Assembly (NCBI GenBank): GCA_963737745.1
Contig: CAVTTR010000008.1
Location: 72,742-136,741, forward strand
Source: Bog-473 sp963737745
GTDB taxonomy: Bacteria; Actinomycetota; Acidimicrobiia; Acidimicrobiales; RAAP-2
DNA length: 64,000 nt
Reading direction: 5' to 3'
In this document: positions 28,201-38,425 of the stretch, piece after piece
How the letters are laid out: every line of letters begins with the position of its first letter
Position numbering within the stretch: the stretch's first letter is position 1
The notes under the pieces: generated by a model
Seen by the model: only the letters and a program-made list of their open reading frames with translations
Databases searched by the model: none
What the model was told of the DNA's origin: nothing
Position numbers and translations under genes: made by a program

Positions 28201-28699
28201 CCCCGGCCGCTTCCTCAATGATGGCCCGGCGGTCCTCGGGACGGGCGTTCAACACCGTGTCGAGCTGACCCTGGCCGATGATCATGTGCTGCTGGCGCCC
28301 CACGCCCGAGTCCGAAAGCAGCTCCTGGACGTCGAGCAGCCGGCAGGGCGCACCATTGATGGCGTACTCACTGTCGCCCGAGCGGAAGAGGGTGCGGGTG
28401 ATCGTGACTTCGGCCAGGTCGATGGGAAGCTTGCCCGAGGCATTGTCGATGGTCAGAGAGACCTCGGCCCGCCCCAGCGCCGGCCTCGAGGAGGTCCCGG
28501 CGAAGATCACATCCTCCATTTTTGCGGAGCGCAACGAACGCGGACCCTGGGCCCCGAGGACCCAGGTGACCGCATCGACCACGTTCGACTTGCCGCTCCC
28601 GTTGGGACCGACCACGACGGTGATCCCCGGCTCGAATTCCAGCACCGTGGGGTCGGCGAACGACTTGAACCCCTTCATGCTGAGCGACTTCAGGAACAT
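25209..28699 (-). CDS. smc: chromosome segregation ATPase SMC, one frameshift
   Basis: Coiled-coil ATPase that organises the chromosome. The start MFLKSLSMKGFKSFADPTVL at ATG 28699 leads to Walker A GPNGSGKSN at residues 31-39. Long Ala/Glu/Arg coiled coils flank a hinge near VDGVVGSLLDLVEID. The second half ends with the signature LLSGGERSMAALAFLFAVF and Walker B FYLMDEVEAALDD. The frame breaks near 27015-27025, where one G appears missing from a G run; the region is open in the adjacent frame on either side with continuous homology. Total length is one base short of a multiple of three. Confidence 0.93.
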
Positions 28700-28727
28700 C
28701 GGGGCCGACCCTAGCGGCCTGGACGGC

Positions 28728-29627
28728 TCAGACTTGGCAGTGCTCGCAGAAGAAGGTCGAGCGGCCGCCGGTCTTGACCCGCACAATGGTGTTGCGGCAG
28801 CGGCGGCACGGCTGGCCCTCACGGTCATAGACCTGGTGTGAGCCCTGGAAGTCGCCGATTTCGCCGAACAGGTCGCGATATTGCTCATCGGCCAACGAAG
28901 AGCCGCGGTGCTTGATGGCGTCGGCCAAAGTCTCGACGATGGCTCGATACAGCCGTCGCACCTCGGTCGCCGTCAGCGTGTTCGCCGCCCGGTCGTAGCG
29001 CAGCCCCGCTTGGTAGAGCATCTCGTCGGAGTAGAGGTTGCCGATGCCGGCCGTGAAGCTCTGGTCCATCAGCATGGTCTTGATCCCCGCCTTGTGCTGG
29101 TGGAGCAAGAGCCCGAAGCGGTCCCAGCTCATCTGGTCCTCGACCGGGTCGAAACCCAGGTGGGCCAGTTCGGGAATGGCCTTGCGGATGGCGGCGCCGT
29201 CGCCGCCCGACGTGCCCGAGACCGGGCTGAAGGGGGTGCCGTCGGGCTTGAGGGGCGGCGTCGACACGAAAAGTTCCCCGAACGTGCGCGGATCGACGTA
29301 GCGCAGCTCGCCGCCCTGCGTGAAGGTGATGACCACGTGGGTGTGCTTGGGCTTGGGCTCTTTGCTCGACTTCACCCGCAGGAGCTGACCGCTCATCCCA
29401 AGATGCACGACCAGCGTGTCGCCGCTGTCCAGCGTCATCAGCAGGTACTTGCCCAAACGGCCCACCGACTTGATGGTGCGACCCTCGAGCGGGGTGCGGA
29501 AGTGCTTGGCCGAAGGGTGCCGGCGCACCGAGCGGCCGTTGGCCACCGAAACGGTCTTGATCTTCTTGCCCGGCACCTCCCGAGAAAGGTCCTGTCGCAG
29601 CGTCTCTACTTCGGGTAACTCAGGCAT
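28728..29627 (-). CDS. mutM: formamidopyrimidine-DNA glycosylase
   Basis: Base-excision repair enzyme removing 8-oxoguanine. The catalytic N-terminus PELPEVETLRQDL (Pro2 nucleophile, Glu3) is intact, as are LGMSGQLL, the H2TH region with AGIGNLYSDEMLYQAGL, and the C-terminal zinc finger CRRC(16)CEHC. The 299-residue product is slightly long because of a Thr/Ser/Gly stretch near the middle. ATG 29627 overlaps the end of rnc. Confidence 0.94.
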   Translation of the reverse strand: MPELPEVETLRQDLSREVPGKKIKTVSVANGRSVRRHPSAKHFRTPLEGRTIKSVGRLGKYLLMTLDSGDTLVVHLGMSGQLLRVKSSKEPKPKHTHVVITFTQGGELRYVDPRTFGELFVSTPPLKPDGTPFSPVSGTSGGDGAAIRKAIPELAHLGFDPVEDQMSWDRFGLLLHQHKAGIKTMLMDQSFTAGIGNLYSDEMLYQAGLRYDRAANTLTATEVRRLYRAIVETLADAIKHRGSSLADEQYRDLFGEIGDFQGSHQVYDREGQPCRRCRNTIVRVKTGGRSTFFCEHCQV

Positions 29628-30317
29628 TCTGCAGACCCTCCCAGGCGTTGCGCGCCGCTTCCTGTTCGGCATCCTTCTTGGACCGCCCCACGCCGACGCC
29701 CAACCGGACGCCCCCCACGAACACCTCGGCCGCGTAGGCCCGTTCGTGATCGGGTCCCGACCCGACCACCACATAGCGGGGCGGGGCCCCTCCGTCATGG
29801 ACCGCCTTTTCTTGCAGGCGGCTCTTGTGATCGAAGTCGTCGGGCTCCTCGGCGGCCCGGGCAATGGCGTCGCTGAGCTCACGGAGAACGAGGACCTCGG
29901 CGGCGTCCCACCCCGCATCGAGGTAGACCGCACCCAGAATCGCCTCGAAGGCGTCGGCCAGGATGGAGGCCTTCGTCCGGCCACCGGACGTCTCCTCGCC
30001 GCGGCCCAGGAGCAAGACCTCTCCCACCTCGAGCCGCTCGGCCACCTGGGCCAGCACGCGTGCGTTCACCACGGCAGAACGCACCTTGGCCAGCATGCCC
30101 TCGGGGAAGTCGGGGAAACGCTCGTAGCTGTAGCGGGCCACCACGAGCCCGAGCACGGCATCGCCCAGGAACTCGAGTCGTTCGTTGGAAGGCGCACCGC
30201 CCTCCTGCTCGCCGCACCAGCTGCGATGGGCGAGCGCGTGCTGCAGAAGGCTGATGTCGCCGAAGTCGTGGCCCAAGCGCTCGGCAAGCTTGGCCGCCCC
30301 TTCGGCGCCAGCGTCAC
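29620..30317 (-). CDS. rnc: ribonuclease III, one frameshift near the start
   Basis: Double-stranded RNA endonuclease for rRNA and mRNA processing. HALAHRSW and the signature NERLEFLGDAVLGLVV are followed by ADAFEAILGAVYLDAGW and a C-terminal dsRNA-binding domain (KSRLQEKA, then KKDAEQEAARNAWEGL). The only start near the expected place is GTG 30317, overlapping the acpP stop (GTGA), but it is out of frame. Adding one G to the GGGG run at about 30297-30300 joins it to the enzyme. Without that, no start codon lies in frame until a TTG inside the domain. Confidence 0.88.
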
Positions 30318-30610
30318 CCCGCCTCGAGCTTGGCGTAGACGTAGTCAACAGCGTCTCGGACGGTGCGCAGGTCTTCAAGGTCTTCATCATCGATGCGGAA
30401 CCCGACGGTCCGCTCCCCCAATTCTTCTTCCAGCCCCTCGACCAACTCGATGAGCGCGAGTGAATCAGCGTCGAGATCCTCGACGAAGGACGCCCCCTCG
30501 GTGATCGTCGAGGGATCGGCCTCCAAGATGTCGGCCAGCTGGTCACGGATAAGTGCGAACACCCCGTTACGGTCGAGCGGTCCCTGGTTGGTGTGGGTTT
30601 CGGCAGGCAC
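30314..30610 (-). CDS. acpP: acyl carrier protein
   Basis: Carrier for growing fatty acyl chains. The 98-residue protein holds the phosphopantetheine motif DADSLALIELVEGLEEELG, with the attachment serine in DSL. The start is placed at GTG 30610 because AGGAG lies five bases before it; the GTG at 30616 sits on that ribosome site. It precedes rnc with an overlap, and plsX lies upstream, as in many actinobacteria. Confidence 0.9.
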   Translation of the reverse strand: MPAETHTNQGPLDRNGVFALIRDQLADILEADPSTITEGASFVEDLDADSLALIELVEGLEEELGERTVGFRIDDEDLEDLRTVRDAVDYVYAKLEAG

Positions 30611-30714
30611 TGGCACTCCTGGGTCGGGGTCTTTGCGTACGCAGTTCGATAGCAACGGCCATGCTACCGGTTTTTTGGCCTCGACCACTCGGATAGCCGC
30701 TCTGAACTGGTCTT

Positions 30715-31803
30715 TTATGCCTCCTGCGGCGGACGGATCGCCGCCGCCACCTGGTCGGCCAAACCCAGGGTGGCGCACTCGTAGGCCACCTTCACCGCAT
30801 TGACGATCGCCGTCGCATTGGATGACCCGTGGCTGATCACGCACACCCCGTCGAGGCCCAGCAACATGGCGCCGCCGGTGTTCTCCGGCTCGAACTGCGA
30901 GGCCAGTGGCAGCAGGTGCGGTAACAGCACGTCGGCCGCCGCTCTGGTGGCGTCGTCGAGCATGAAGACCCCGGTCACCACGTCGAAGAGAAAGCGCAGG
31001 GAGCCCTCGAGAGCCTTGAGGGCCACGTTGCCCGTGAAGCCGTCGGTGACGACAACGTCGGCCGGTGAGGGCAACAGATCCCGACCCTCGAGATTGCCCA
31101 CGAACTCGAACCCGAACTTGGCCCCGTCGCCGTCCCCGTCTCCGTCGCCTCCTTCAACGCCGTTGCCAGCGGCGGCTCGGCCCGCGGCGAGGAGGGCGTG
31201 CGTCTCCTTGACCAGGGGCGTGCCCTTGGTGGGCTCCTCTCCGATCGAGAGCAGCCCGACGGTGGGCGAGATGGTGCCGAAGCGTGCGGCCGCGTAGGCC
31301 GCGCCCATCTGGGCGAACTGCACGAGCATGGCCGGGGTGCACTCGGCATTGGCGCCGGCGTCGACCAGGACGGCCGGGGCACGGCCGAGTCGCGGCAACG
31401 GCGTGGCGATGCAGGGCCGGACGACCCCGGGCAGGCGGCCCATGCGCAGCAGGGCTGCCGCCATGGTGGCTCCGGTGTTGCCCGCGCTCACCATGGCTGA
31501 GGCCTGGCCGTCGCGCACCAGTTCAGCGGCCCGCACGAGGGACGAATCCTTCTTGCGGCGCACCCCGCCCGCCGGATCCTCGTCCATGGCGATGACCTCG
31601 GTACAGGCCACCAGGGGCAGTCCGAAGGTGTCGCCCACCTGGTCGGGTGGCCCTACCAGTACCACGGGAATGCCGTTTTCCTCGGCGACGCGCCGGGCCC
31701 CTTCGACGATCTCCCCCGGTGACTTGTCACCGCCCATGGCGTCGATCGCCACGGGCAATGTGGCCAGCGCCGCTGTAGTCGGACGCTCGCCCCGTCGGCT
31801 CAA
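30715..31803 (-). CDS. plsX: phosphate acyltransferase PlsX
   Basis: Makes acyl-phosphate from acyl-ACP for phospholipid synthesis. VAIDAMGGDKSPGEIV, SAGNTGATMAAALLRMGRL, VLVDAGANAECTP and VVTDGFTGNVALKALEGS are diagnostic. The 362-residue product contains an unusual GGDGDGDGDGAK insert near residue 225, encoded by a short tandem repeat. TTG 31803 lies one base after the rpmF stop; a GTG just before AIDAMGGD is an alternative start. Confidence 0.93.
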   Translation of the reverse strand: MSRRGERPTTAALATLPVAIDAMGGDKSPGEIVEGARRVAEENGIPVVLVGPPDQVGDTFGLPLVACTEVIAMDEDPAGGVRRKKDSSLVRAAELVRDGQASAMVSAGNTGATMAAALLRMGRLPGVVRPCIATPLPRLGRAPAVLVDAGANAECTPAMLVQFAQMGAAYAAARFGTISPTVGLLSIGEEPTKGTPLVKETHALLAAGRAAAGNGVEGGDGDGDGDGAKFGFEFVGNLEGRDLLPSPADVVVTDGFTGNVALKALEGSLRFLFDVVTGVFMLDDATRAAADVLLPHLLPLASQFEPENTGGAMLLGLDGVCVISHGSSNATAIVNAVKVAYECATLGLADQVAAAIRPPQEA

Positions 31804-31804
31804 A

Positions 31805-31984
31805 TCAGTCGACCTCTACGGCTTGACGCCCCTTGTACCACCCACAGCTGGGGCACACCACGTGCGGTGTCTTGGCGGCCTGGCAGTGAGGGCACACGCT
31901 GCGCGGCGGACGGCGCAGTACCCAGTTGGCGGCCTGGCGACTACGCCCTTTGGCCTTGGAGGTCTTCTTCTTCGGGACAGCCAT
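31805..31984 (-). CDS. rpmF: 50S ribosomal protein L32
   Basis: A 59-residue ribosomal protein beginning MAVPKKKTSKAKGRSRQA, with a zinc ribbon of four cysteines (CPHC and CPSC) at residues 31-47. It sits between the DUF177 gene and plsX, a very common arrangement that links ribosome and lipid synthesis. Confidence 0.96.
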   Translation of the reverse strand: MAVPKKKTSKAKGRSRQAANWVLRRPPRSVCPHCQAAKTPHVVCPSCGWYKGRQAVEVD

Positions 31985-32042
31985 CGTGGGTCTCCAACGA
32001 TCGGATCGGGGTGGGCCGGACGGGCCGACCGCTCAGGGTCAG

Positions 32043-32567
32043 CTACCGGAGCACGTCGAGGTTAGCCCAACGGGGGTCCACCGGGACAACGCAGCCGCAC
32101 TCCGCCTCGTTGCGGTCGGCCCCGCACTGCGGGCACAGACCCTTGCAGTCGTCCCGGCACAGGGGCGCCATCGGGAGCTCGAGCACGATGGCGTCACGTA
32201 CCAACGGGCCCAGGTCGATGGTGTCGTCGACGATCGGGTACAGGTCGTCTTCAGCGATCGGTGCGTCGCCGAAGCGCTCGCTCACCGCGATCGTCAGCTC
32301 ACCGCCGACCGGGACGGCACAACGCCGGCATATCCCGACCCAGGGCGCCCGCACGGTGCCCGCGGCGTCGATGCCGCCACTGAAGGGGCGCAGCGTGATG
32401 TCGACCTCGGCTTCCGCGTCGAGGGGGACCACGCTGCGGCCCGGGTCGATGCCCATCTCGTCGAGGGGTCCGGCCAGTTCGACGGGACCCCGGCGCACTT
32501 CGTGCGACACCGCACCGGGATTGCGCCGAAGCCGCGCCACGTGAACGATGAACGGGTCGGCTGCCAT
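32043..32567 (-). CDS. YceD/DUF177 family protein
   Basis: A 174-residue protein with the family pattern DITLRPFSGGIDAAGTV, WVGICRRCAVPVGGE, LELPMAPLCRDDCKGLCPQCG and ADRNEAECGC. The two Cys pairs suggest metal binding. DUF177 proteins are linked to 23S rRNA metabolism and are almost always encoded upstream of rpmF, as here. ATG 32567 overlaps the stop of the SepIVA-like gene (TGATG). Confidence 0.9.
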   Translation of the reverse strand: MAADPFIVHVARLRRNPGAVSHEVRRGPVELAGPLDEMGIDPGRSVVPLDAEAEVDITLRPFSGGIDAAGTVRAPWVGICRRCAVPVGGELTIAVSERFGDAPIAEDDLYPIVDDTIDLGPLVRDAIVLELPMAPLCRDDCKGLCPQCGADRNEAECGCVVPVDPRWANLDVLR

Positions 32568-33136
32568 CAGGACACGTCCTGATCGAAGAAGCCGTCCTCC
32601 TCCGTGTGGCCGCCCGGGCGCGTGTTCTCTTGCGCGACCGGGGCCGGCGGGGGCGGGGACGCCAGCTTGGCCCGTCCGGACTGCACCGTCCTGGTGAGCC
32701 GGTCCAGCACGATCTCCATCCCGGCCAGCTTCTGGTCGCAAAAGTCCTCGGCCTCGTGGCGCATGGTGCGGGCCTCGTCGTTGGCGTCATCGAGAATGCG
32801 CTGGGCCACCGAATTGGCCTGGCGCACGATCTCGGTGCGCTGCACCATGCGCTCGGCCTGCGCCCGCACCTCCTCCATCAGCGTCTCGGCCTCCCGGGTC
32901 CGTTCGGCCAGGAACTCCTCGCGCTCGCGCAGGAGCCAGCGGGCCTGGCGCAACTCGTCGGGCAGGCGGTCCAAGGCGGTGCGCAGGAGACCCACGACCT
33001 CTTCGCGCGAGACGATGACCGAGGAGGAAAGCGGCATCGACTTGGCGCCGTTGACGATCTCGAGCACCTGGGAGATGACCGCTTCGGCGCTCACGTCCTG
33101 CTCTGATTCCTCAATATCGAGATACTGGTCCGTCAC
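32567..33136 (-). CDS. DivIVA-domain coiled-coil protein, SepIVA-like
   Basis: A 189-residue protein with a coiled coil at about residues 60-150 (LREREEFLAERTREAETLMEE and then RTEIVRQANSVAQRILDDA). The C-terminal region is Pro-rich and acidic. Length, helical pattern and position between the DUF177 gene and coaD match mycobacterial SepIVA (Rv2927c), a regulator of septation and cell-wall synthesis. Function is inferred mainly from context. GTG 33136 overlaps the coaD stop. Confidence 0.75.
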   Translation of the reverse strand: MTDQYLDIEESEQDVSAEAVISQVLEIVNGAKSMPLSSSVIVSREEVVGLLRTALDRLPDELRQARWLLREREEFLAERTREAETLMEEVRAQAERMVQRTEIVRQANSVAQRILDDANDEARTMRHEAEDFCDQKLAGMEIVLDRLTRTVQSGRAKLASPPPPAPVAQENTRPGGHTEEDGFFDQDVS

Positions 33137-33630
33137 TCTTCGCCCCCCTTCTCGCCCTTGAACTTCATATCGAGATGCTCGGCCACGATCTTGGGGACGA
33201 AGGCCGAAACGTCGCCCCCGAAATGGGCCACCTCGCGCACCAGCTTGGAGTGAATGAAGGAGTACTGCGAGCTGGTCGGAATGAAGATCGTCTCGACTCC
33301 CGAGAGGTGGTGATTCATCTGCGCCATCTGCATTTCGGTCTCGAAGTCCGAGACGGCGCGCAGACCTCGCACGATGGCCGAGGCCCCGACGTCGCGTGCC
33401 ACGTTCACCAACAGGGTGGACACCGAGACGATCCGTACCGCCGGGAGATGGGCGGTGACGGCCTCGAGCATGCTCTTGCGCTCTTCGAGATCGAACAGGG
33501 CCAAGCTCTTCTGGGGGTTGCGAAGGGCGGCCACGACCACCTCATCGAAGAGGCGGCTGGCCCGCTCCACGATTTCGAGATGCCCGTTATGAAAGGGGTC
33601 GAACGAGCCGGGGAAAAGACCTACCTTCAC
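33133..33630 (-). CDS. coaD: phosphopantetheine adenylyltransferase
   Basis: Penultimate enzyme of coenzyme A synthesis. The 165-residue product carries the nucleotidyltransferase motif GSFDPFHNGH at residues 8-17, VRGLRAVSDFETEMQMAQMN, and FIPTSSQYSFIHSKLVREVA. GTG 33630 overlaps the rsmD stop (GTGA), so the two are coupled. Confidence 0.96.
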   Translation of the reverse strand: MKVGLFPGSFDPFHNGHLEIVERASRLFDEVVVAALRNPQKSLALFDLEERKSMLEAVTAHLPAVRIVSVSTLLVNVARDVGASAIVRGLRAVSDFETEMQMAQMNHHLSGVETIFIPTSSQYSFIHSKLVREVAHFGGDVSAFVPKIVAEHLDMKFKGEKGGEE

Positions 33631-34157
33631 GAGCTGGGTCCGCTGCGATGAGCCACGGTCACGAGCGTACCGCCGTACCGGCGTTCTCTTGCGACCATCC
33701 AGCCCTCGGGCAAGGTCACCGGCGACGCCGACTCGAGCACAGCCGTCTCAGCCCGCAAAAGCGAGAGCAGTTCGGGCCAGGACTCGAACGAGTACGGCGG
33801 GTCGCAGAGGGCCAGATCGAACGAGGGCGCTCCGGCCAGCCAGCCGGGCAGGGCGGCCCGCACGATGGTGATCGGCTCGTCACTCAGCCCGACCGACGCC
33901 AGGTTGGTCCGCACCGCTTCGAGCGCACCCGCGTCCTGGTCGACGAACGTGGCCGACACCGCGCCGCGGGAGAGCGCCTCGAGCCCGAGCGCCCCGCTCC
34001 CGCAGAACAGGTCGACCACGCTGAGGCCATCGACGCCGCCTCGCGAGCCGAGAATGTCGAAGATCGACTCACGCACCCGATCCGAGGTGGGGCGCACGGC
34101 CGCCGGCAACTTGGCCGCCAGTCGCCTGCCCCGGCTCCGACCTCCGATGACACGCAC
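33627..34157 (-). CDS. rsmD: 16S rRNA (guanine966-N2)-methyltransferase
   Basis: A 176-residue methyltransferase. The N-terminal MRVIGGRSRGRRLAAK and RPTSDRVRESIFDIL are typical, VVDLFCGSGALGLEALSRG is the SAM site and LALCDPPY is the DPPY catalytic motif. It lies between recG and coaD, the common actinobacterial order. Confidence 0.95.
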   Translation of the reverse strand: MRVIGGRSRGRRLAAKLPAAVRPTSDRVRESIFDILGSRGGVDGLSVVDLFCGSGALGLEALSRGAVSATFVDQDAGALEAVRTNLASVGLSDEPITIVRAALPGWLAGAPSFDLALCDPPYSFESWPELLSLLRAETAVLESASPVTLPEGWMVARERRYGGTLVTVAHRSGPSS

Positions 34158-34202
34158 TCGGGCCAGGGTAGATCACCGGGCACCGGCTCAACTCTTGCCG
34201 GC

Positions 34203-36375
34203 TCAACTCTTAAAGAGGTACTCGCCCTCGTCGTCGCTCAAGAACAGCTTGATCTCGTCGGCCATAGCAACATGCGCCTCCAGCTGAGGATCCTCATCGA
34301 CGATGACCTCGGCCACCCGTCGGGCCTCGGTGAGGAGGAACCGGTCGTCGACATCCGACAACGAGGCCAAGCGCAGGTCCGTCTGCCCTTGTTGACGGGC
34401 CCCCAAAAGCGTTCCCTCACCGCGCAGGCGCAGATCCTCTTCGGCCAACTCGAACCCGTCGGTCGTCTTTTCCACCGCGGCCAGGCGCTCGGCCGCCAAC
34501 CCGTCCTCGCCGCCAGTGCCGAGGAGGTAGCACCAGCTCGCCAGCTTGCCCCGGCCCACCCTTCCCCGCAGCTGGTGCAGCTGGGCAATGCCGAATCGAT
34601 CGGCGCTTTCGACCACCATGACCGTCGCCTCCGGCACATCGACGCCCACCTCGATCACCGTCGTGGCCACCAGCACTTCGATGTCTCCGCGACGGAACTG
34701 TGCCATCGCCTCCTCCCGCGCCGCCGGCGCCATCTGCCCGTGGAGAAGCCCGACCCGGAGTCCGGCCAGTTCGGCCGCCTGCAAGCGCTCGTATTCTTCG
34801 GTGGCCGAGCGCGCCTCGACCCGGAGGGAGTCGCCGACCAGCGGACAGACCACGAACGCCCGGTGACCCACTGCCACCTCGTCACGCACCCGCTCCCAGG
34901 CCATGTGCTCGTCGCCCGGAAGCGGCAACCACTTGGTCGTCACCTTCACCCGACCGGGCGGCAGCTCGTCGAGCACGGTGAGGTCGAGGTCACCGAAAAT
35001 GACCATCGCGGCCGTACGCGGGATGGGCGTGGCCGTCATGACCAGCAGGTCGGGATCACCCTCTTCTCCCTTCGCCCGCAGCGTGGCCCGCTGCTCGACC
35101 CCGAATCGGTGTTGCTCGTCGATGACCACCATGCCGAGCGACGTGAATTCGACCTCCTGGGTCAAAAGGGCGTGGGTCCCCACGACGATCGAAATCTCCC
35201 CGCCGGCCAGCTCCGCCAGCATCTGCGTCCGCGCCTTGCCCTTGACCCGGCTCGTCAACAACTCCACCCGGACGTCGAGATCACCGAGCATCTGGCGAAC
35301 GGCCACCGCGTGTTGCTCGGCCAGCACCTCGGTCGGCACCATCAACGCCCCTTGGAAACCGCTCTGGACCGCTCCCAGCAAGGCCGCCAGTGCCACCACC
35401 GTCTTCCCCGAGCCAACGTCGCCCTGGAGCAAGCGGTGCATGGGGAACGGGCCGGCCAGATCGGCCACGATCACCGCCAATGCCCTCCGTTGGGCCTTGG
35501 TCAGCTCGAAGGGCAACGCACCCAGGAAGCGGGCCACGAGGGTGCCGCTCACCCCACCGGTTATCTCGCGGGGCGACACGTCGTGGCGCAGGGCCCGTGC
35601 GTTGTGCTCGAAGGCCCGTCGGCGCAGCACCAGCGCCAGCTGCAGGCGGAACAGCTCGTCGAAGGTCAAACGCCGCCGCGCCGGCGCGACCGCTTCCATC
35701 GACGCTGGCCCGTGGATGTCGCGCATGGCCGTCGTGCGGTCGGACAGGCCGAGCGACGCCAGCCATTCCCCCGCCAGTGGGTCGAGGAATTCGCCCGCCC
35801 GTTCGAGCGCTTCCTCCACGAAGGTGCCGATCTCCCAACTGGTAAGACCGGCCTTGGCCGAAGCCGGGTACACGGGCAGGATCCGCAGCGTCCGTCGCTG
35901 GCGGCCGATGACATCGTCCTCCACACCGGCCACCACGTCGACCACGGGATTGACCATCTGGCGCGTGCCCCGGTAGTCCCCCACCTTCCCCCAGAAGATG
36001 GCTTCGGTCCCCTGGCGCAACTGCTTGGCCCGCCAGGGCTGGTTGAAGAAGGCGACCTCCATCGTTCCGGTCTCGTCTCGCACGACGACGGTGACGGGCA
36101 CCTTGCGATTGCGGTTGTAACCCCCCCCCGCCACCGCCAGAGCGCACGCGCACCACCTCGGCCAGCACGGCGGCCGCCGTCCCGACGTCGAGCCCTGACA
36201 CGCTGGCCTTGGCCGTCCGGTCGATGTAGCGCCCCTTACGCGGAAAGGTCATCAAGAGGTCGAGCACCGACTCAATGCCCAAGAGCCCGAGTTGTGCCGC
36301 TTTTCGGTCAGAGACCGTGTTGAGCACCGAAACGGGCCGCAGGCTCAGATCGCGGAGTGTGCGGGGGGATGCCAC
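34203..36375 (-). CDS. recG: ATP-dependent DNA helicase RecG, one frameshift
   Basis: Branch-migration helicase for replication-fork repair. The N-terminal wedge region starts at GTG 36375 (SVLNTVSDRKAAQLGLLGI); the helicase core contains QGDVGSGKTVVALAAL, VVIDEQHRFGVEQR, MTATPIPRTAAM and GRVGRG. The frame breaks at a run of nine C on the plus strand (36121-36129). One base fewer joins EVVRVRSGGGG to YNRNRKVPVTVVVRDETG in frame. A sequencing slip in this run is the simplest explanation. Confidence 0.93.
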
Positions 36376-36388
36376 TCGCCCCGCCCGC

Positions 36389-38105
36389 CTACTCGAGGCC
36401 CAGCAAGTAGGGGTACAGAGGTTGGCCCCCGTGATGGACTTCGAGCGACACCTCGGGGTGCACTTCCTTCAGCCATTCGCTGATCTGGCGGGTATCGGCG
36501 GCGCGGGAGCCCTCCCCCTCAATGAGCGTGACGAGCTCGTGGCGATCCTCGAGCAGCCGCTCGAGCAGGAGGCGCATCGCTATCTGGGCCGAGTCGGCGA
36601 TCGATACGACGCCGTCGCGTGAAAGGCCGATCCAGTCCCCCTCGTGCACTTCGCCCGCATCGGTCGACGCGTCGCGCACCGCCCGGGTGATTTCCGCCGG
36701 CACCACGTGGGCCGCCGACTCGCCCATGCTGGCGGCGTTGGTGGCGGCCCCGGCGGCGGGATCGTAGGCCAACAGCGCGGCAAACCCCTCCAAGATGCTC
36801 CCGGTCGCCACGACGCGCACCGTCTTGTCAGTGAGGGCATCCACCTGCTCGGCCACGGGGCGGATGTTCTTGTTGTTCGGAAGGATCACCACCTCGTCGG
36901 AGGCCACTAACTCGACTGCCTCGAGGAGGTCCTGCGTGGACGGGTTCATGGATTGCCCCCCGACCACCTGGTGGTGCACGCCCAGCGAGCGGAAGATGCG
37001 GCCGATCCCCTCACCCGTGATCACGGCGACCACGCTCGTGGTGGGAATCGGGCCCGCTGGATGTCCGCCCGGTCCCCCCTCTGAGGCACTTCGACGCCTC
37101 GCGCACCCAGCGTTCCTCTTCCACCTGCTCGGCCAGATCGGTCACCCGAATGCGTTGCGGGCGCCCGGCGTCCACGCCGGCCTCAATGGCGGCCCCGATG
37201 TCGTCGGTGTGGATGTGGCAGTTCCACAGCCCCTCGCCACCGACGACCACGATGGAGTCGCCGATGCCGGCCCACACCTCCTTGAAGTCCGCCATGGAAT
37301 CGTCGGGCGCGTAGAGGAGGTACATGACCTCGTAACGCAGGTCACCGACACCGTGCGCCTCCTCGTCGCCCCTTCCGCCCTCGAGCGCGCCACCGGCGCC
37401 GGCCCGGCTGTTCTCTCCCTCGAGGCGGCTCAGGTCAACCGGCGGAAGCTCCGAAGGTTCGGGCAGGAGATGGGCTTCATCGATGATCGACCAGCACGCG
37501 TCGAGCAAGAGCAAGAACCCCGTACCGCCGGCATCGACCACGCCGGCCTGGGCCAAGATGGGCAGCATCTCAGGCGTCTTGGCCAAGGCGTCGGCTGCGG
37601 TGCGGTGCGCCTCTTCGACCACACCGACCAGCGTCGCCGCGTCGCTTCCGGCACAGCTGGCCGCCCCTAGCGCCGCCGCGGCGGCCACGGTCAGAATCGT
37701 CCCTTCTACCGGTCGCACGACCGCCCGGCGGGCTAAGTCCGACGCGTGAGCTAGCGCGTCCGCCAATACCGCTCCGTCGACGCCGGCGTCGCCGGTCACG
37801 CCCATGCGCTCGCACATGCCTCGGAGCAACTGGGAGAGGATCACGCCCGAGTTTCCCCGTGCTCCCATCAGCGAGCCGTGCCCGATGGCCCGGCACACCT
37901 CGGGCAACGCCGAGTCAGATGGCACGCCCTCGAGCTCGGTCACCACAGCTTCGAGTGTCAGGGCCATGTTCGTCCCGGTGTCGCCATCGGGCACCGGATA
38001 GACATTGAGGCGATTGATATCGCGCTGATGGGTGCGCAGCGCATCCCGGTAACGACCCATGACGGCGCGCAGCTCATCTGCGCCCAAGGTCGCCAGGGAG
38101 GTCAT
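36389..38105 (-). CDS. DAK2/FakA-like kinase domain protein, one frameshift
   Basis: Similar to fatty acid kinase FakA / YloV. The N-terminal DhaL domain has NVYPVPDGDTGTNM near residues 34-47 with the metal-binding aspartates, GARGNSGVILSQLLRGM and the DhaL-type DAGGTGFLLLLDA. A middle EDD-like part (RYEVMYLLYAP) and a C-terminal domain (VVILPNNKNIRPVAEQVD) follow. The frame changes at about 37070-37085, in or near a run of six C. No fakB is nearby. It is divergent from rpmB and upstream of recG, the standard order. Confidence 0.87.
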
Positions 38106-38187
38106 GGCAAGGGATGCTAACCTTTGTGCCGTTCGTGAAGGCCTGCGTGGTGAGAACACCGCGGCCGCCCCCAGGAAGGTCTATTCA

Positions 38188-38406
38188 ATGGCAGCAGTGT
38201 GCGATATCTGTGGCAAGAAGCCCTCGTTCGGCATGAGCGTGAGCCACTCCCACCGGCGCACCAAGCGTCGTTGGGACCCCAACATTCAGCGGGTGCGCGC
38301 CCTCGTCAACGGTGCGCCGAAGCGGCTCCACGTCTGCACGTCCTGCATCCGGGCCGGCAAGGTGACCAAGCCCGTTCGGCGCACCCCGGCCTCTGCCGCC
38401 AGCTGA
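38188..38406 (+). CDS. rpmB: 50S ribosomal protein L28
   Basis: A 72-residue ribosomal protein with CDICGKKPSFGMSVSHSHRRTKRRW and VCTSCIRAGKV, the zinc-binding form with two CxxC pairs. AGGAAGGT ends 7 bases before ATG 38188. It is divergent from the fakA-like gene. Confidence 0.96.
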   Translation: MAAVCDICGKKPSFGMSVSHSHRRTKRRWDPNIQRVRALVNGAPKRLHVCTSCIRAGKVTKPVRRTPASAAS

Positions 38407-38425
38407 CCCGGCACGGCCACACGGC

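Noticed and set aside
27431..28714. A 427-codon plus-strand open frame
   Set aside because: Antisense to smc, with no recognisable motif.
33648..36323. An 891-codon open frame on the plus strand
   Set aside because: It lies antisense to rsmD and recG, whose motifs are unmistakable; its composition is that of a shadow frame in high-GC DNA.
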